NCBI GenBank assembly: GCA_025766275.1
Contig: JAFKAC010000100.1
Coordinates: 124,001-188,000, forward strand
Direction of reading: 5' to 3'
Length of the DNA: 64,000 bases
Origin: Lactarius indigo
Lineage: Eukaryota > Basidiomycota > Agaricomycetes > Russulales > Russulaceae
The notes under the pieces are model-generated. The model was not told the origin of the DNA. It searched no databases and was given only the letters and a program-made list of their open reading frames with translations. Below, one piece after another: positions 45,906 to 59,045 of the stretch. The first letter of the stretch is position 1; every line of letters starts with the position of its first letter. A program made the position numbers and the translations under genes.

Positions 45906-45962
45906 GACAGAGAGTCTGATATGGATCAAAAAAAAAAAAAAAAAAAAAGACAGAGAGTCTGA
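45906..45962. repeat. Poly(A) tract between 14-bp direct repeats
   Basis: GACAGAGAGTCTGA occurs at 45906-45919 and again at 45949-45962. Directly before the second copy is a run of 21 A (45928-45948). Only eight bases (tatggatc) lie between the first repeat and the A run. This has the form of a target-site duplication around the 3' end of a poly(A)-tailed insertion. Confidence 0.6.
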
Positions 45963-48657
45963 CACCACCTCGTGGTTCTGCATGAGGAGCCCCAACTCAC
46001 AACCGATATGGTTCGCAGGAAGCGCGCACTGCGGAGATATTACACGCGGGTGCACACTAGACGCGGAACTTACCATTGGCGATGGGACAAGGGCTGCACT
46101 GACCCGCTACTACGTCGTCACTTATGTTCGGGACGACAAAAGTAACCCACCGCCTCAGATCGATCTGGTCATCGAGCGACCTACGAACCGGCTAGAGCCA
46201 AGGAGGTCCTGCCCAGACTGCTGCGCAGCTACCCGATGTTCAGCTTGAACCGAGCAAGCTCATTGAGAAGGCAAATAGAGATCTCGACTTGCTTGACCGA
46301 CCTCCGTCTCCGAGAGAGATCCCACAAGCCGGTAATTGCATTCACGGGAGGGCGATCGAGAGGAAAGCTGCGACGACCTCGTACAGCAGATCGGACACAG
46401 CAGTGTGAGTTCGGCACCACCATTCATGGGACGAGTACGTCATGCTTTGTAGCGCGGTATGGAGGCCTCACGGGCTGTGCTTCGCCAGTATTCGCTAGGC
46501 GGGAGGTGGTCCCGCCTCCAGGGTTCCTAGTCGGTAAATAAAATTTCAGACAGAATCCTGTCGGGATTACTGTAATGGCGACAAAAAATATCTTCACAGA
46601 CACCTCGGAGAATGCGGGACAGCACGTAACCAACGCTGCGTAACATCGGACGTCGTGTCCCGCTTGTTCGTGAACAGCAGACTTTTTTTTATTCAGGGCG
46701 GTCGGCGGCCGGTGGGAGGGGATGTCAACCTGTCAACCTTTCATCGCCCAGCGACAGCGGCACAACACCGACTTTGTAGGTCATTGAGACAACCGCACAC
46801 AAAATTTAACCCCTGTGCCGAGGAATCAAAGGAATTCACTCACACGTATTGATGAGTATTTCGACTACGGCATGATGATCTGAAACGAGTGTTGTGAGTC
46901 GCGCCATTTTTACGAGAAGACGCATAGCCCAAGCATTACAATGAGGAGGCTTCAGGCGAATCAAGCCTATTCAGGGAGTTGAAGGGGGGGAATATTCACA
47001 CACCCTACTATCAGGTTTTCAAGGGGCAACACCACAGTGACTTCAACGACGATATCATATGTGGTTTGCAGTACCGCTCGTCAGATTGCCCTCTGAATTT
47101 GTGATCGAGGCTGCTCGAGTTTATAGCATTTCAACCATCAAGCACTCAAACGACACTAAAGACCATGGCTGATGTGAGTTCGTACTTCGAAGGTGTATGA
47201 GCAGATTTTCTTACTCTCCTCTCTGACAAATTGACCACGCTACGTTCGACTGTATCGGCGATGGACTATAAACACGTTGTGTACCAATGACAGTTGATAG
47301 GGGCTCGGCTTTGGGAGTTATTAGGAGTCAGCAAGACACCTTGTCGGTTGAGCTCGGCCTGGAATACCGAACACGTACGCAAACTGGTCTTCTGAGGCTC
47401 CACTTACCGCAGAAAGACCGAAGACGCTGGTTGCGGACCAGAAGTGGCTCTCGTTAGCCTTGTGAAAACTTAATTGGACTAGCAGGTGATGAGGTTTGTT
47501 GGTTCAGATAACGTACCATATTCTATTATTTTCTTCTTCTTCCGCCGGGTAAGCAGCCGTGAGTCGGAGAGCGAAATCCACGTAGATTGACCGTGTCGAG
47601 TCGAAAAAATGACGTGTACCAAATGTCGAAATACGCCAGAAGCTCAAGTGACTCGGTGCCCAGATGAACGACGTGGATGTGATACGTCTTAATTAAAAGA
47701 AGTAGACTAGAAGCACGCGACACGGGATCTCGGCGAACCATGGTCAAGGGCGGTGCACGGTCATGCGATGGGATTGGGCGGCCATCAGAGATAGTCAGAG
47801 ATATCTGTAAAGGGGGCCACCGCAGATCAAAATTCGCCGTATACAAAAGGAGCGGAACTGAGGGGCGATCCCAGAAGTCGCGGTGCGGTCGGATCCAGCA
47901 CACGTACACAGCAACAGAAATGGGTGAGGACGTTAACTGTCACATCATTTGAGTAAACGGGCAAAATAGGACTAGGCGTAGGTGATGTTTTGACAAGACT
48001 CATTTAAACGGACAGACAGGGGGCACGTTTCAGATTATTTAGGCGAGAGAACGAACAGTGTGACCTAGTGGAAGCGTTTGGGTCCTTTGGGGTGGCCCAT
48101 GGAGAGGGCTGTGGAGAGACTTCAGTAATCTGTGCTTCCTGTACTGTGGAGACTCGGATGACAAGATAGTGACGAAGCTACAGCAGTAAACCCTGAGCCA
48201 GGCCGTGACGGTGAGTGTAGAAGTCGAAGAGGTGTCAATGATAACGCTGGTGACAAGTTAAGACTAGCTGTGGGAACCGAGTCAACAATTTCCGCAGATA
48301 GAAACATTGTTTTTCCTAAAGGAGCCGTGTCTCGTGGTAAGCCTCGTGATGCGACGAGGACAGGCGGGACAACGAGGCCGCGTCCGCCGTGTTCCGACGG
48401 TCACTTGTACGCAGAGAGAAGGGACTCGGACTCTGATAGATCGTGAACAACGTGTGTGCGGATAAGCCAAACTATCTGATAATCTGCGGCCCAGCGCTCA
48501 GAAATGAACCACATGCCTTTGGTGTGCCCCTGACAGCACTCTGACAGCGCTGACCAAATGAAAGTCTCACCAGTGGGTGTCCTCACGCTGAGCATCCTCA
48601 CAGGTGTCTCCTCCTCCCTTGGCGCCTTCCTCCACCCCCCTCGTCCCCTCTCAAGCT
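45963..48657. other. Gene-poor region, 2.7 kb
   Basis: No supported gene. Two things stand out. At 46216-46330 a plus-strand frame (VQLEPSKLIEKANRDLDLLD then RPPSPREIPQA) looks protein-like, but has no start, no family and ends soon after. At 47165-47173 an ATG in good context (accATGGCTGAT) is followed at once by a consensus donor (gtgagt) and preceded by a TATA-like ttatagc, resembling an orphan first exon; no downstream exon was found. The 127-codon minus-strand ORF at 47526-47909 has no family features. Confidence 0.35.
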
Positions 48658-51600
48658 ATGGCCGAGGACCGCCCAGTTTCGACGGTCAACTCGGACTACG
48701 CCACTCCGCTACATTCCCCACTATCCCTCGACAGCGCCACACTCGAACCTCCCCGCGCTTCCTTCTTCAACCCTGGCCCTTCTCCTGACCTTGGTACCCC
48801 GCGGGATTCAATTGCACCGAGTGCCAGTGGTCCCGAACAAGACCGAGATGGCCTTACCCCGGCTCAGTCCACCACCTTCCTACCCGCGGGCAAGGAATCG
48901 GGAACCATCACCCCGCAGCGCACCATTGGCGCCAAGCCACTCTACCGCCGTCCCGTGTTCTGGGCCATCGCCCTCGCAGCCCTTGTAGCAATTATCCTCG
49001 CCGTTATCCTCCCTGTGTATTTTGTCGTCATTCGCAAGAACAACAGCTCTAGCAATCTTAGTACTAATAATAACAACGGAACTACCCCTGGCCCTGGCAG
49101 TGGCAATGGCGACAACCCTCCGACGAGCTCCTCCAATGCGACCTCGGGTGGCGATGGTTCGACGATTGTAACTGGAAACACGTCCTTCACGTACTCAAAT
49201 TCGTTCGGAGGTTTCTGTGAGTGTTCTCTCTTGCTTTACAGTATCTCCCCTATTTTTTTGGTGCCTTGCTGGGCACATGATGTTATTCCCATGCATAAGA
49301 ACTGTTCATCTCTCGCACTTCCTTCATACCTTCTCGGTTTCTCCGTGTAATTGCAATTATTGGTTTTAGACAGGCGTTCCTGTGGAGGCGGGACAGTATA
49401 TTCTTCCCCGCATTATTAGCTTTCTAGCCTATCTAGCGTCATCACTGGTATCGTTGACTACGATCATGACCTGCTCCTTACAGGGGTTTATGACCCTCAA
49501 GACCCCTTCAATGACGGCGCTAGACCTAATTCTTGGACACCGCCCTTGAATACAAGTTGGAACTGGGCAACCGACCGTGTGTATGGCGTAAACCTCGGCG
49601 GTCTATTCGTTCTCGAACCGTTCATTTCCCCTGCGCTTTTTCAAAAATACCCCGGAGCAGTTGATGAGTGGACCCTCAGCGAGGCTATGGCGGCCGATAC
49701 GGGCCCTAGGGGTGGGCTACAAGCGCAATTGGAGGCACATTATGACACTTTCGTCGTACGACTCATCTCCTCCTTCACGTTACCTGGTGCTGACCCTGCC
49801 CTTGTTCCCAACGCTCTACCACCGCGGCGCTTATTCGGTTATATTCGTTCACAGACCGAACAAGACCTCGCCGAGATGGCAGGGGCAGGTTTGAACTGGA
49901 TTCGCCTGCCAATTCCATTCTGGGCGATTGAAACCTGGCCGGGGGAGCCGTTCTTAGCGCAGGTGTGCTGGAAGTGAGTGTTGGACATGATCCGAGAAGC
50001 GATACCATGCTGTTTCTTAATTTTTAAACTTGCATCAGTATTCGGTGGAAGGGAGACGGCGCTGATCTTCCTTACGCAGGTACATCCTTCGTCTCATCGG
50101 CTGGGCGCGCAAATACGGTCTGCGCATCTATCTCGACCTTCACACCGTTCCTGGCTCTCAAAACGGTACGTGTCGACTATAGTACATTCTACTCGGCTCA
50201 TCTATTTGACGTATCTTACGCCACCGCTTACTCTTCTTTTCCCACGTGCACCCACACTACGATCTGTTTGCCGTATTCTGCATATCCAAAAGGCTACAAT
50301 CACTCGGGAAAGGGTGGGCAAATCAACTTCCTGAACGGGATCATGGGTATAGCGAATGCCCAACGCACTCTGGACTACATACGGATAATCACAGAGTTCA
50401 TTTCTCAACCAGAATATCGAAACGTCGTCCCAATGTTTGGAATCATCAACGAAGCACTCGTCGGGACCATTGGGAAGGATCAGATGACTGCGTTGTGAGC
50501 CTTTTTCTTTCTCCACGGCCATCGTATCTTCTCCTTCTCTTCTCCTCCGTCTTGTTTCAAACCCCAATTGCACCCACTTATCACGCAATTATGTTATCGG
50601 CCCCTATTCAAACGCTTGATGAGATTGCATTTCTTGATCCTGAATAAGCGCCCGCTGACAACCGCTGACATGCCTTGTTCTCGTCATCCGAACTGTAGTT
50701 ACCTTCAAGCTCACGACATGATACGAAACATTACCGGTTATGGAGAGGGCAATGGGCCGTACATTGCCATTCGTGATGGCTTCGAAGGCGTTGCCCAATG
50801 GGCAGACTTCCTCCCAGGCTCAGATCGGATCGTTCTCGATACCCACCCTTACTTCGCATTCGACGGGCAGTCGAACACTTCCCCAATTGATACAGATGAC
50901 GGACTTGGAGAACCTGGCGGTATTTGGCCGAAGCAAGCTTGTAACTCCTGGGGGCCAAACATTAACAGGAGGTCCGTATTTCTACCCTTGTTACGCGAAT
51001 CAAACCCTTATTGTGAATTAGTCAAAGTGCCTTCGGAGTCACCGTCGCAGGCGAATTCAGCAATGGGTATAACGACTGTGGTTTGTTCCTTTTGGGCGTC
51101 ACAAACACGGCTACAGATGTGGGCGATTGCACGCCTTTTATCGATTGGCAAAATTGGAGCCAAACATTCAAGGCCGGGCTCCGTGATTTCTCGCTTGCCA
51201 GTATGGACGCCACTCAGAACTGGTGGTTCTGGACTTGGAAGGTGTGTGAGGCTTTACCGCGGGCGCAACATTGCTTAACGTCAGGGCAATATCTCGTGTT
51301 TTTGCAGATCGGAAACTCCTCTACCTCAGGGACGGTTGAGGCCCCCCTGTGGTCGTATCAGCTCGGACTGCAAAATGGCTGGGTGCCAACTGACCCACGC
51401 GCAAGCATCGGAAAATGTCAGGCGTTGGGCGGCAGCCAGGTACCTTTCCCAGGCACCTATTCTGCATGGCAGACTGGTGGGCCCGGTGCAGGCACCATTG
51501 CTCCCAGCGTATCGTCGTCCTTCCAATGGCCTCCATCAACCATATCCAACGTCGAAGGCGTCCTATACGCCGCTCTCCCCACGTACACTCCGACCGGAAC

Positions 51601-51829
51601 CATCTCGACCCTGCCGCCCCCTGAGCTCACCCCAAAGGTGTCGCAGGGTGATGGCTGGTATGATTCGAAGGACACAGCTGGTGCGATGGTCACGGTTTCC
51701 GGGTGTAGTTACCCCAACGCTTGGGACTCAGACGGCGTCATTACCCCGACCGCGCCTTGCCCCTCACGAAGTCTACCTGTCGCAATCGTCACAACATCGC
51801 CATCACCGGTTTCTATCCGAGCTGGGTGA
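48658..51829 (+). CDS. GH5 exo-beta-1,3-glucanase, type II membrane-anchored, 750 aa
   Basis: Eight exons: 48658-49216, 49484-49755, 49855-49973, 50081-50166, 50293-50494, 50699-50971, 51022-51241, 51308-51829; the sum is 2253 nt, 751 codons. Residues 1-98 are a Ser/Pro-rich cytoplasmic tail, 99-124 a single membrane helix (VFWAIALAALVAIILAVILP), then an Asn/Ser/Gly linker and the catalytic domain outside the cell. Family GH5 marks: GVNLGGLFVLEPFI, AGAGLNWIRLPIPFWAIE, YLDLHTVPGSQNGYNHSGK, acid/base Glu399 in FGIINEAL, nucleophile Glu515 in VAGEFS. It should trim beta-1,3-glucan during wall remodelling. The C-terminal 170 residues are Pro/Thr-rich and not part of the barrel. Intron 1 is long (267 nt) compared with the usual 50. 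The start at MAEDRP fits the family. Confidence 0.92.
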
Positions 51830-54800
51830 CAGTGGTGATAGCATGGGAATGTGCATTTGGGGTGTCGCGTTTTTCGGTTTTTCGTGCATGGCAACCCGGC
51901 ATGCCGTAGACGAAGGGGTGTTATGTTATGTGATTCTGGTGCTACGTACGGACGTTGCGATGCCGGTATGCACCTACATATATGGACCCGGTATTGGTAT
52001 TCCTTGGACTGCGAATGTGGACAGTTTGACGCAGCAGCTCGGCTGCGAGCACGTTTCACGTTTCCGGTGGTGCTTGTCACACTATCTTCTCTGTTACTTC
52101 CCATACGTATGTATGCATGGACTGCTGACGCTCGGAATCGTTGTACTCGGAAGCGTTGTACATCATACGAACGTTCTGATGTTTGCTCACAGAAGACTAC
52201 CCTGATTCTCAGATAACCTTTTCTTTCGGGTCCACTATTATTTTTAACTTCGCTATCTTTACCCGATTCTGAGGCGCTATGGGGCGGACGGTATGTATGA
52301 GCGGTGTTCTGTTCTTCATCGGCCGCCTAGAAGAGCAACGTGGAGCGAGCGCGAAGTGCCGCCGGGCGCGCGTCGGTAGGAAAGTCCCACGTCGCGGGAA
52401 CTAGGCGCATGAGCCTGGGCATGTGTAAAGCCAAGTCTTGATCAGCGAGTGGATCTGGCCCTCGATGAACATAAACTCTCTCAGAGTTGTACGTACGGCG
52501 TAAATTTACCACGACCGGGGGACCCGAAGACAGGGGATAAATGGGGATAGTGCTTTTAGTCGCCTTGCTGGTCCCGACGATGACGATGACACACAAGCAA
52601 CGTACAACCCGACGAGCCCAAGCAATATATGGATAGTTGGCAGTTGATTATTGACGTCGCTTTTCCTCGTGTTTCTTCGTTGTCGCACTCGGGCAAAGCT
52701 TTGACCTTGCCCGTGGTTGGCGGGCCCATTTGCGCCTCAGACAAAAAAGGCTCCGGGCGCTGGGCGTTGGGCGTTGGCATCACGCACCCTGCCGGATTCC
52801 GAGAGCTGCGCGAGGAGCGGCCCGCGGCCGGCTCGCGGAGATCGATCCGATCACAAAACTTTAGATCACTGTGGGTGGGGTCACAATGAAGGAAGCAAAA
52901 GAGGAGAAAGGAGGCGAACGGAAGCCCAGATTGCGTCCGTCCCCCTCGCGACTGAGCGTTCTCCCCTCAAGTGGCAACCGCGCGTTGAGGGGAAGCCCGT
53001 CAGGAAGGTACAAACCCCTCGGGCCACGTTAGTCGCGAGACGAGCGACCACGGGCGGGCGATGCCGGTCCTTCGGTGGGGGACTGCTTTGTTGGGGCGGA
53101 TACGCAATCAGGACATATTAACTTGACTGCTAGGCGCGATAACGTTATTGTGGTGTGGTGTTCGACTTGAGACGTCGGGTTGGGGAAGTAGATTGGGCTT
53201 CTGGCGGGGCGGCGGTAGAACGTTCACGAGCGTCATCGCCGTGGGGCCTCTTTTTTTTTTTTCTTGCGCCGGCTATGAGCGATCCAATCGTCTTTCGGTC
53301 CAGATCGTTCTATCTGACTGGACTGGTGATTGCTTGTGAAAGCTGGTAGGTACGTGAAACGACTCATGGCACGGTTGGTTCCGAGGAAGGCTGGAAGCTC
53401 GTGTTTTTTACACAGCAGACAGACCGACAAGTCAGTCGGTTTGCTAATGAATGAATCACTTTCCGGGTATCTGAGAATCGCGCTGTGTTTGTGACGCCTC
53501 GTAATGACATATCAGTGTGATCATTGGGCAGGGGATTGATAATGAGATGCACTAGCCTCCAGCCAATTGTACGGCTCTCGTCGAGATTGGGGGATTTTGC
53601 GGCAAGTCAACTCTATTCGAAATGGAATCTGGCCAAATTTGGAAGGTAGCCAGATTGCGTTCCATATCTCACGATGGCACCCTCACTATTTGGCATGATG
53701 CAGGATTCGACTCAGGCAAATTCCGCGCATGCTAGCTCGTGTTTTCCTCCCTTCTTATTCGTGAGCGATGTCTCCTCAATACGCACGACGGCAAGAATTG
53801 AGAAGGGAACGAGTCACGCTGATTCGCCGACCCACCTTCTAAGCGCCACTGTGCTATTGGCCGAGTACCAAAAGTACTGATTATCTAATCCCATCCGGGA
53901 CGGGGTCTCTCTCCCCCGTCTCACCTAACCACACTGAAGTTTACCCGAAAATCGGGTCGCACAATGGTCGCACGGGGCCGTACTCGGTCGCGCGGAGGAG
54001 GACCCAAGTGTTTTCTTATTTTATTTTGTAGGGTTCCTTTTGTCCCCTTTGACTGTCGCCATTCGCAACACGGGAAGACGTGCGGAGCACCAAAAAAAAA
54101 GAGTGGAGTGTGGATCCATTCCACGTTGCCGACAAGTGGGAAAATTGGGTTTTGGTAGGTTTTTAACATTTACGTTAACTATTAAAGAACTGTATATTAC
54201 TATTTATGGACGGCCGGGACTTTTCCCACTCCGTCGCAGAGCCACCAGAGGCGGTTGCGGTCAACAAGCGAAAATCTCGTGCTACCCCAGGAATGGCAAC
54301 GAGCGGGGGAAGAGTGGCCGGAATTACTAAGGGGTCCGGGAAGAAAAGAGAACATGAATGCTGTCCTGGACAGAGGATTTTTTCTTCGGAACGGGAAAGC
54401 AAGCGGGGATGGAGAAGAAGCCTGGGATTAAACTGAAAAGGAAAAGTGATTTAATTATGTCGCGGGGGGGCTGGTGACGGTAAGGTGGGTTCGAATAACT
54501 GGCAAGTGAGCGGCTAACGGAAATGCTTAAGCTGCCATAGATCTGCGATGAGTGTGAGACCGAACGAAGATGGTTTGAATTGACTTTTTGCTTTCGGTAA
54601 CTTGATTCCGACGCGAGGGATGCGCCAATTTTTGGTTTTACGAAGGCAGCGTTGAGTTCCCATCTCACATCAACTTAGTGAGCCAATGCTCACCAAGATA
54701 TAATCCACCACGTTTTTAGTTAGCCGTGCACTAGTACCCCCGCTAGCCTCCTTGCGTTCTTATACTGCGCTAGCGCGTACCTCTCTCTCGTCCTCGACCT

Positions 54801-54839
54801 GTCATTCTCTTTTTAGCCCATTCCCTTAGTCTATCCAGG
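51830..54839. other. Gene-poor region, 3.0 kb
   Basis: Short ORFs overlap on all frames without family match or splice logic. The region holds GC-rich stretches (52780-53100), a T11 run at about 53251 and the 3' end of the glucanase transcript. The last 60 bp before 54840 are CT-rich, typical of a fungal promoter next to the TEA gene. Confidence 0.45.
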
Positions 54840-56376
54840 ATGGCCAACTCTTCTTCCCTCTCTGACTTTGTCCGCATGTCAGCCGTCGATGATCTTTCCT
54901 ATCCCCTTGCCTGCGATGATAGGACTCGTGATGCGGTCAATACCATCGTCAGCGGGAGGAAGAGCTGGAAGACTCTCAAGGGAAAGGGTGAGGCCGTCTG
55001 GCCTCCTTACCTCGAGGCTGCCTTGATAGAAGGTCCGCCTCACCCACACCCCGCCTTTCTTGCACACGCACTCACCTCATCCTCTGCCAGCCCTCGACAA
55101 GTACCGTCCGGAGACGTCGCGCTCAACCCGATCTCTCAGCAGGTTCCCTAACCGAAATCGCTTCATCTCGGACTATATTTACCACGTCACCGGGAAGCGA
55201 AGGACCGCCAAACAAGTAGGCAGTCGCCTTCAGCAGCTTCGCGATACCTGCGGCGGGAAGAGGAGTTAGTGCTCCTCCTGTTTCACCGTCTCTTCATTCT
55301 CACAGATCAATGTCTCTGCGCAGTTCTCAAGCTACTCTCTAATCGTCACTACTCACCCCCCTCGGATGCCCATGAGGTCTCACCCTCTCTCGAGGATGCT
55401 CACGCTTCGGATGACGCCTCTCCTAGCCCGTCCGCATCGGAACATGCGTTGGAACGCACTCATGCGCCGGCCCGCACCGCCCGTGCACTCGTGCATATCG
55501 ATGTGCTCGCTGCGAATGCGCCTTGGTCTCCCTCAGACGACGCCGGTATTGTCATGGGAAATCCCCTCATGACTCCTCCCCACTCTCCAGAGTCGCACAC
55601 GTTCTCCCAGACTTCGCAGGTGAACATCTTTCACTCTCCCAAGCCTCGTCCTTTGCGGGCCATCGACCCTGTCGTCACCTTCACCTCTCCCTCGTTTGTG
55701 GTGGCCAAATCCTCGTGCTCTGTCTACTTCGATGGCAATTGCGTCCACACTGACGTTACGGAGGTGAACTGCACTCCCGCCAAGGATGATTCCGGAATGT
55801 TCCTCTACCGAACGACTCTGATCCCCCAATACTGGGACCGCCTCTGTCAATCCCATGGTACGTCCCCATATCCAGAACAAGGGTCTCGATCGATGTGCTA
55901 AGGCTGGTTGTAGAGCCAGGACGGTATTCTATCGTTCAGGAGATCGTCCAGACCGTTCAAGGACGTTCTCCTGATGGTGATGTCCCACTCCAGACCACGC
56001 TCCTCACTGTCGTGTATCAGTTGAACGAGCAAAGGACGACATCGTCTCCAGCGCCTTCGTCTTCCACGGCTTCTCCGGTTAGCATGCACCAGCGTTATGC
56101 GTTGACCTCCTGTAATGTGCGTTTCATGGTCCTTCGGGCTCCGTACCGGAAAGGCTGACATCCGAATAGCCAGGATACATGCAGGACCTACCGATTTCCC
56201 CCGTCAGCGCAACATTCAGCGAAACCGGTGATCATGTGGGGTCATACCTCCCGTCGGACTGCATAGGCCACATGTCGGAGCCTGCCTACACCCAAATGTC
56301 CTCTCTGCCTGTGGAAGAACCATTCAATACTCGCTGGAGTGGCTATGCCCCATCGGCTGCCGAACCACTACTGTAA
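54840..56376 (+). CDS. TEA/ATTS-domain transcription factor, 442 aa
   Basis: Exons 54840-55032, 55091-55264, 55306-55857, 55914-56116, 56170-56376; the sum is 1329 nt, 443 codons. The DNA-binding TEA domain spans residues about 43-122: WKTLKGKGEAVWPPYLEAAL, YRP, RSTRSLSRFPNRNRFISDYI, GKRRTAKQVGSRLQQLRD. The basic-hydrophobic third helix (KQVGSRLQQL) contacts DNA of the CATTCC/CATTCY type in known members. Fungal relatives (Tec1, AbaA) control filamentous growth and conidiation, so a developmental regulator in the nucleus is likely. The rest is Ser/Pro-rich with a conserved-looking segment (YSIVQEIVQTVQG) that may be the co-factor binding half. All five exons join in phase. Downstream sequence is untranslated or intergenic. 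Confidence 0.9.
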
Positions 56377-59045
56377 AACCAGCATGGTCTTCTCACTTGC
56401 AAGTTGATTCTCTCCCATCGCATTTATTGTATATCATTAAGGTGGGCCACGAGTACTTGTGATATGCGTCGCTGTGTGACTAAATGTCTTCCAACAGTGG
56501 TTTTATCTCTTGAGCGCATCATTGCCGACATTGTAGCACTACACAATTCCCAACTGCCTTGTTTGCTTGCATATTTTCAACTTCTATGGGGCTCCGCCGA
56601 TACCCCAGAAACTCTCTCAAAAGCGGCGCTTTCTCATTCTTCTCACTCGTCTCATTCTTCTCGTTGTTTTGTCAAACTCGTGCCTTTCATTTTATCCTCA
56701 GTTGCCTCTGCACCTCGCTTTTACCATCTGCGCATTATAGTCCCATATTTTCCCCATGCAATTGTCTCTGCCCTATGTTCTGCCTATTCTTGTTTTCCTT
56801 GTGCTCTGCATAATTTGGGCCGTGTTACTGTTACCCTCCACTTGTCATACCTGTTACTTGGGGAGGAAAGAAGTAATGTACTTAGTCCAAGTTGTTTGCA
56901 TGATAGACCGAGATGCCTTTACTCTCAGAGTGCGAGTGCGCCCGCGGAGGCGTTCGCCAACGCCGCGGTCTGCCTGAAGTGGGCACGTAAATTGATCGGA
57001 ACCACAGACTCGGAATCTATCGCCGTTCGTGAGAACGATCGGCGGGGCCTTGCATTATTTGTCGATGGTCGAGAAACACGCGCGACGTGACTACGTTCTC
57101 GTGGGAAGGTATTATAATATAACTTTCTCCTCCAAGCCCCGGCACACATGTTCAGCCGCAAGTGAGAGTACGGAGCATGCTAGTACTACCCACAACTCCG
57201 GGGGGAGAGGCCTCCTGCTGCGGCTGGAGTACAGCACAGATTGGCGAGAGCGAAGGGCCGGCCAAGCAGCGCGCATGGGATTAGACCGACCAAATTCACG
57301 GCGTAGGGTGACCGGTGACCCGTCATCGCTTGCCGAGTCGGTGAGAAGCGCCAGTTCCGGAAATGGCCATAATGAAAAAGAAGAGAGACCAAAGACAGAA
57401 TTTCAATTCCGAGTGTCCTTATTTATTTTTAAAATTATCACCCCGCCGCCATTCCCGGATTCCTAATCTAGTTCCGACAGTTAGCCCTCTCTCTGCCCGC
57501 TGCCCCGCCACTGGCATACCGCTCCCGACGAGAGTAAAGTCGATCTTCTCCCCCTTTGGGTTAATCCCCCACCTGCCGCGCTCGACAGAGCCCATTGCGG
57601 AGTCGAGCCGACTCCTGGGTGGATTGCCGGCTAGACTTTTCGTCAGGAGAGTCAGTGACGGAGTGGGCATTGGGCTGCGGCGCTCCGGGTACCGCATAAA
57701 CAAAAATTCATCTTGAATCTGATCCCGAGGGATCCGCGCTCGGCTGTGCTGCCGACAGCGCGACATGTCGGCCAGCCTCCTTGTTCCTCACTGTAGGGCT
57801 GTTCATCGGGTTTAATTTTTCTTTAGAACAAAGGAAAAAAAACAAACAAACAAAAAACAAAGCAATGAGCGCACAGTCTTAGGGGGAAATGAGATGGCCT
57901 ATCAGCGGGCCGAAAGAACGGGACTCACACTTCAAATCGGGGATTATCACCTCACTGCAAGAGGGGAGCAGTAAGGGTCACAGAAGGCGGCGGGCCAGAC
58001 CTACAGTAACTGAAGGCCATCAGTTTCGGATCGAGAAATTTGGCAGGCGACGCACACGGGTAAAAATCTCCTCATGAGGGATCGCTCCTGGGACTGCAAA
58101 GGTGCCGAACTTCTACACGGCCAGCGCCCATTCCAGTGACGTGAATTGGGGTTTATGAGAGTCATCGACGTGGAATCGAATGCGTGGCCAAGGTGGAGAG
58201 AAGAGTGCGCCGTTCCCGCTTTTGTTGGGATCGTTGATGCCTCGCGACATGTGAATACCACAAAGGGAGTCAGGAGTTGCCCAGAACTCAATAGCCACGA
58301 GGCGCTAGATGATATTTGGATGGGGGCCAGCCCTGCATAGGGTGTGTGTAGGATCCGAGACAGGGTTGACAGGACTCGTGTCACATTGTTTACCCCGACA
58401 AGAGGGTGTGCCGAGACACTGTGGGATCGTATCCTGGTCAGCTGTCCGGACCCCTGTCTTTGTGCTTGTGCGTTCCCCTTCTATGCGAGAAGTTTACGAC
58501 GTCATGCCACTCGCACGCTAGTATTTCCTAGGCAAGGGCATCAGGGGGAGATAGATGGCGAGAGAGAGGCGGCGGCGATGCGCCAAGCTGCGCCCTTCAC
58601 AGCGTTTCACGACCCTTCTTGACCAAGACGGAAGATGCTAGAAGCGTGGCAAGAATACACCAGCGCCGGGGACTCCATCGCCGCATCACAGAAAGATGTG
58701 ATATCCGTGTTGTCGGTTACGAGAACAGGCTCTGGCCGATTGCGCAAGCAGTTATCGCGAATCTGACGGCCCATCAGGCGCGCCATTTAGTTTGCTTTAA
58801 AATGGCAGATGTCATGATGGGGAAAGTGAATAACCTCACCGCGCGCGCACAGATAACGTGCGGGGAATAACAAAATACCCTTTGATAAAAGATAAAATTA
58901 TCACGGTCTAGATACAGGAGCGACCTACGAACAAGAGACAGGATGAATACGTTGCAAAAAAAAAAAACGTGTAGCACGCAATAAAATAAAGGAGCATGAG
59001 ATAGCAAGAAGAAGTGAGGAAAATCACTACCTTGACAGATTTTTT
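56377..59045. other. Gene-poor region, 2.7 kb
   Basis: Between the TEA gene and the stop of the pinin gene. Long ORF 56404-57090 lacks family features and sits directly behind the TEA stop; it is probably 3' untranslated and intergenic sequence. A (C)AAA-rich run at 57833-57863 and an A12 run at 58956 are visible. Confidence 0.45.

Noticed and set aside
47526..47909. Minus-strand ORF of 127 codons
   Set aside because: No family, no promoter, compositionally random; likely chance.
51336..52205. Plus-strand ORF of 289 codons overlapping the glucanase end
   Set aside because: Different frame from the GH5 last exon, whose product is family-like; the overlapping ORF has no recognisable domain.
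54480..54500. GGTTCGAAT resembling a tRNA T-loop
   Set aside because: No acceptor stem, D-arm or anticodon arm can be folded around it.
56404..57090. Plus-strand ORF of 228 codons
   Set aside because: Lies directly behind the TEA gene stop, shows no domain and repeats such as SHSSHSSHSS suggest CT-rich untranslated sequence.
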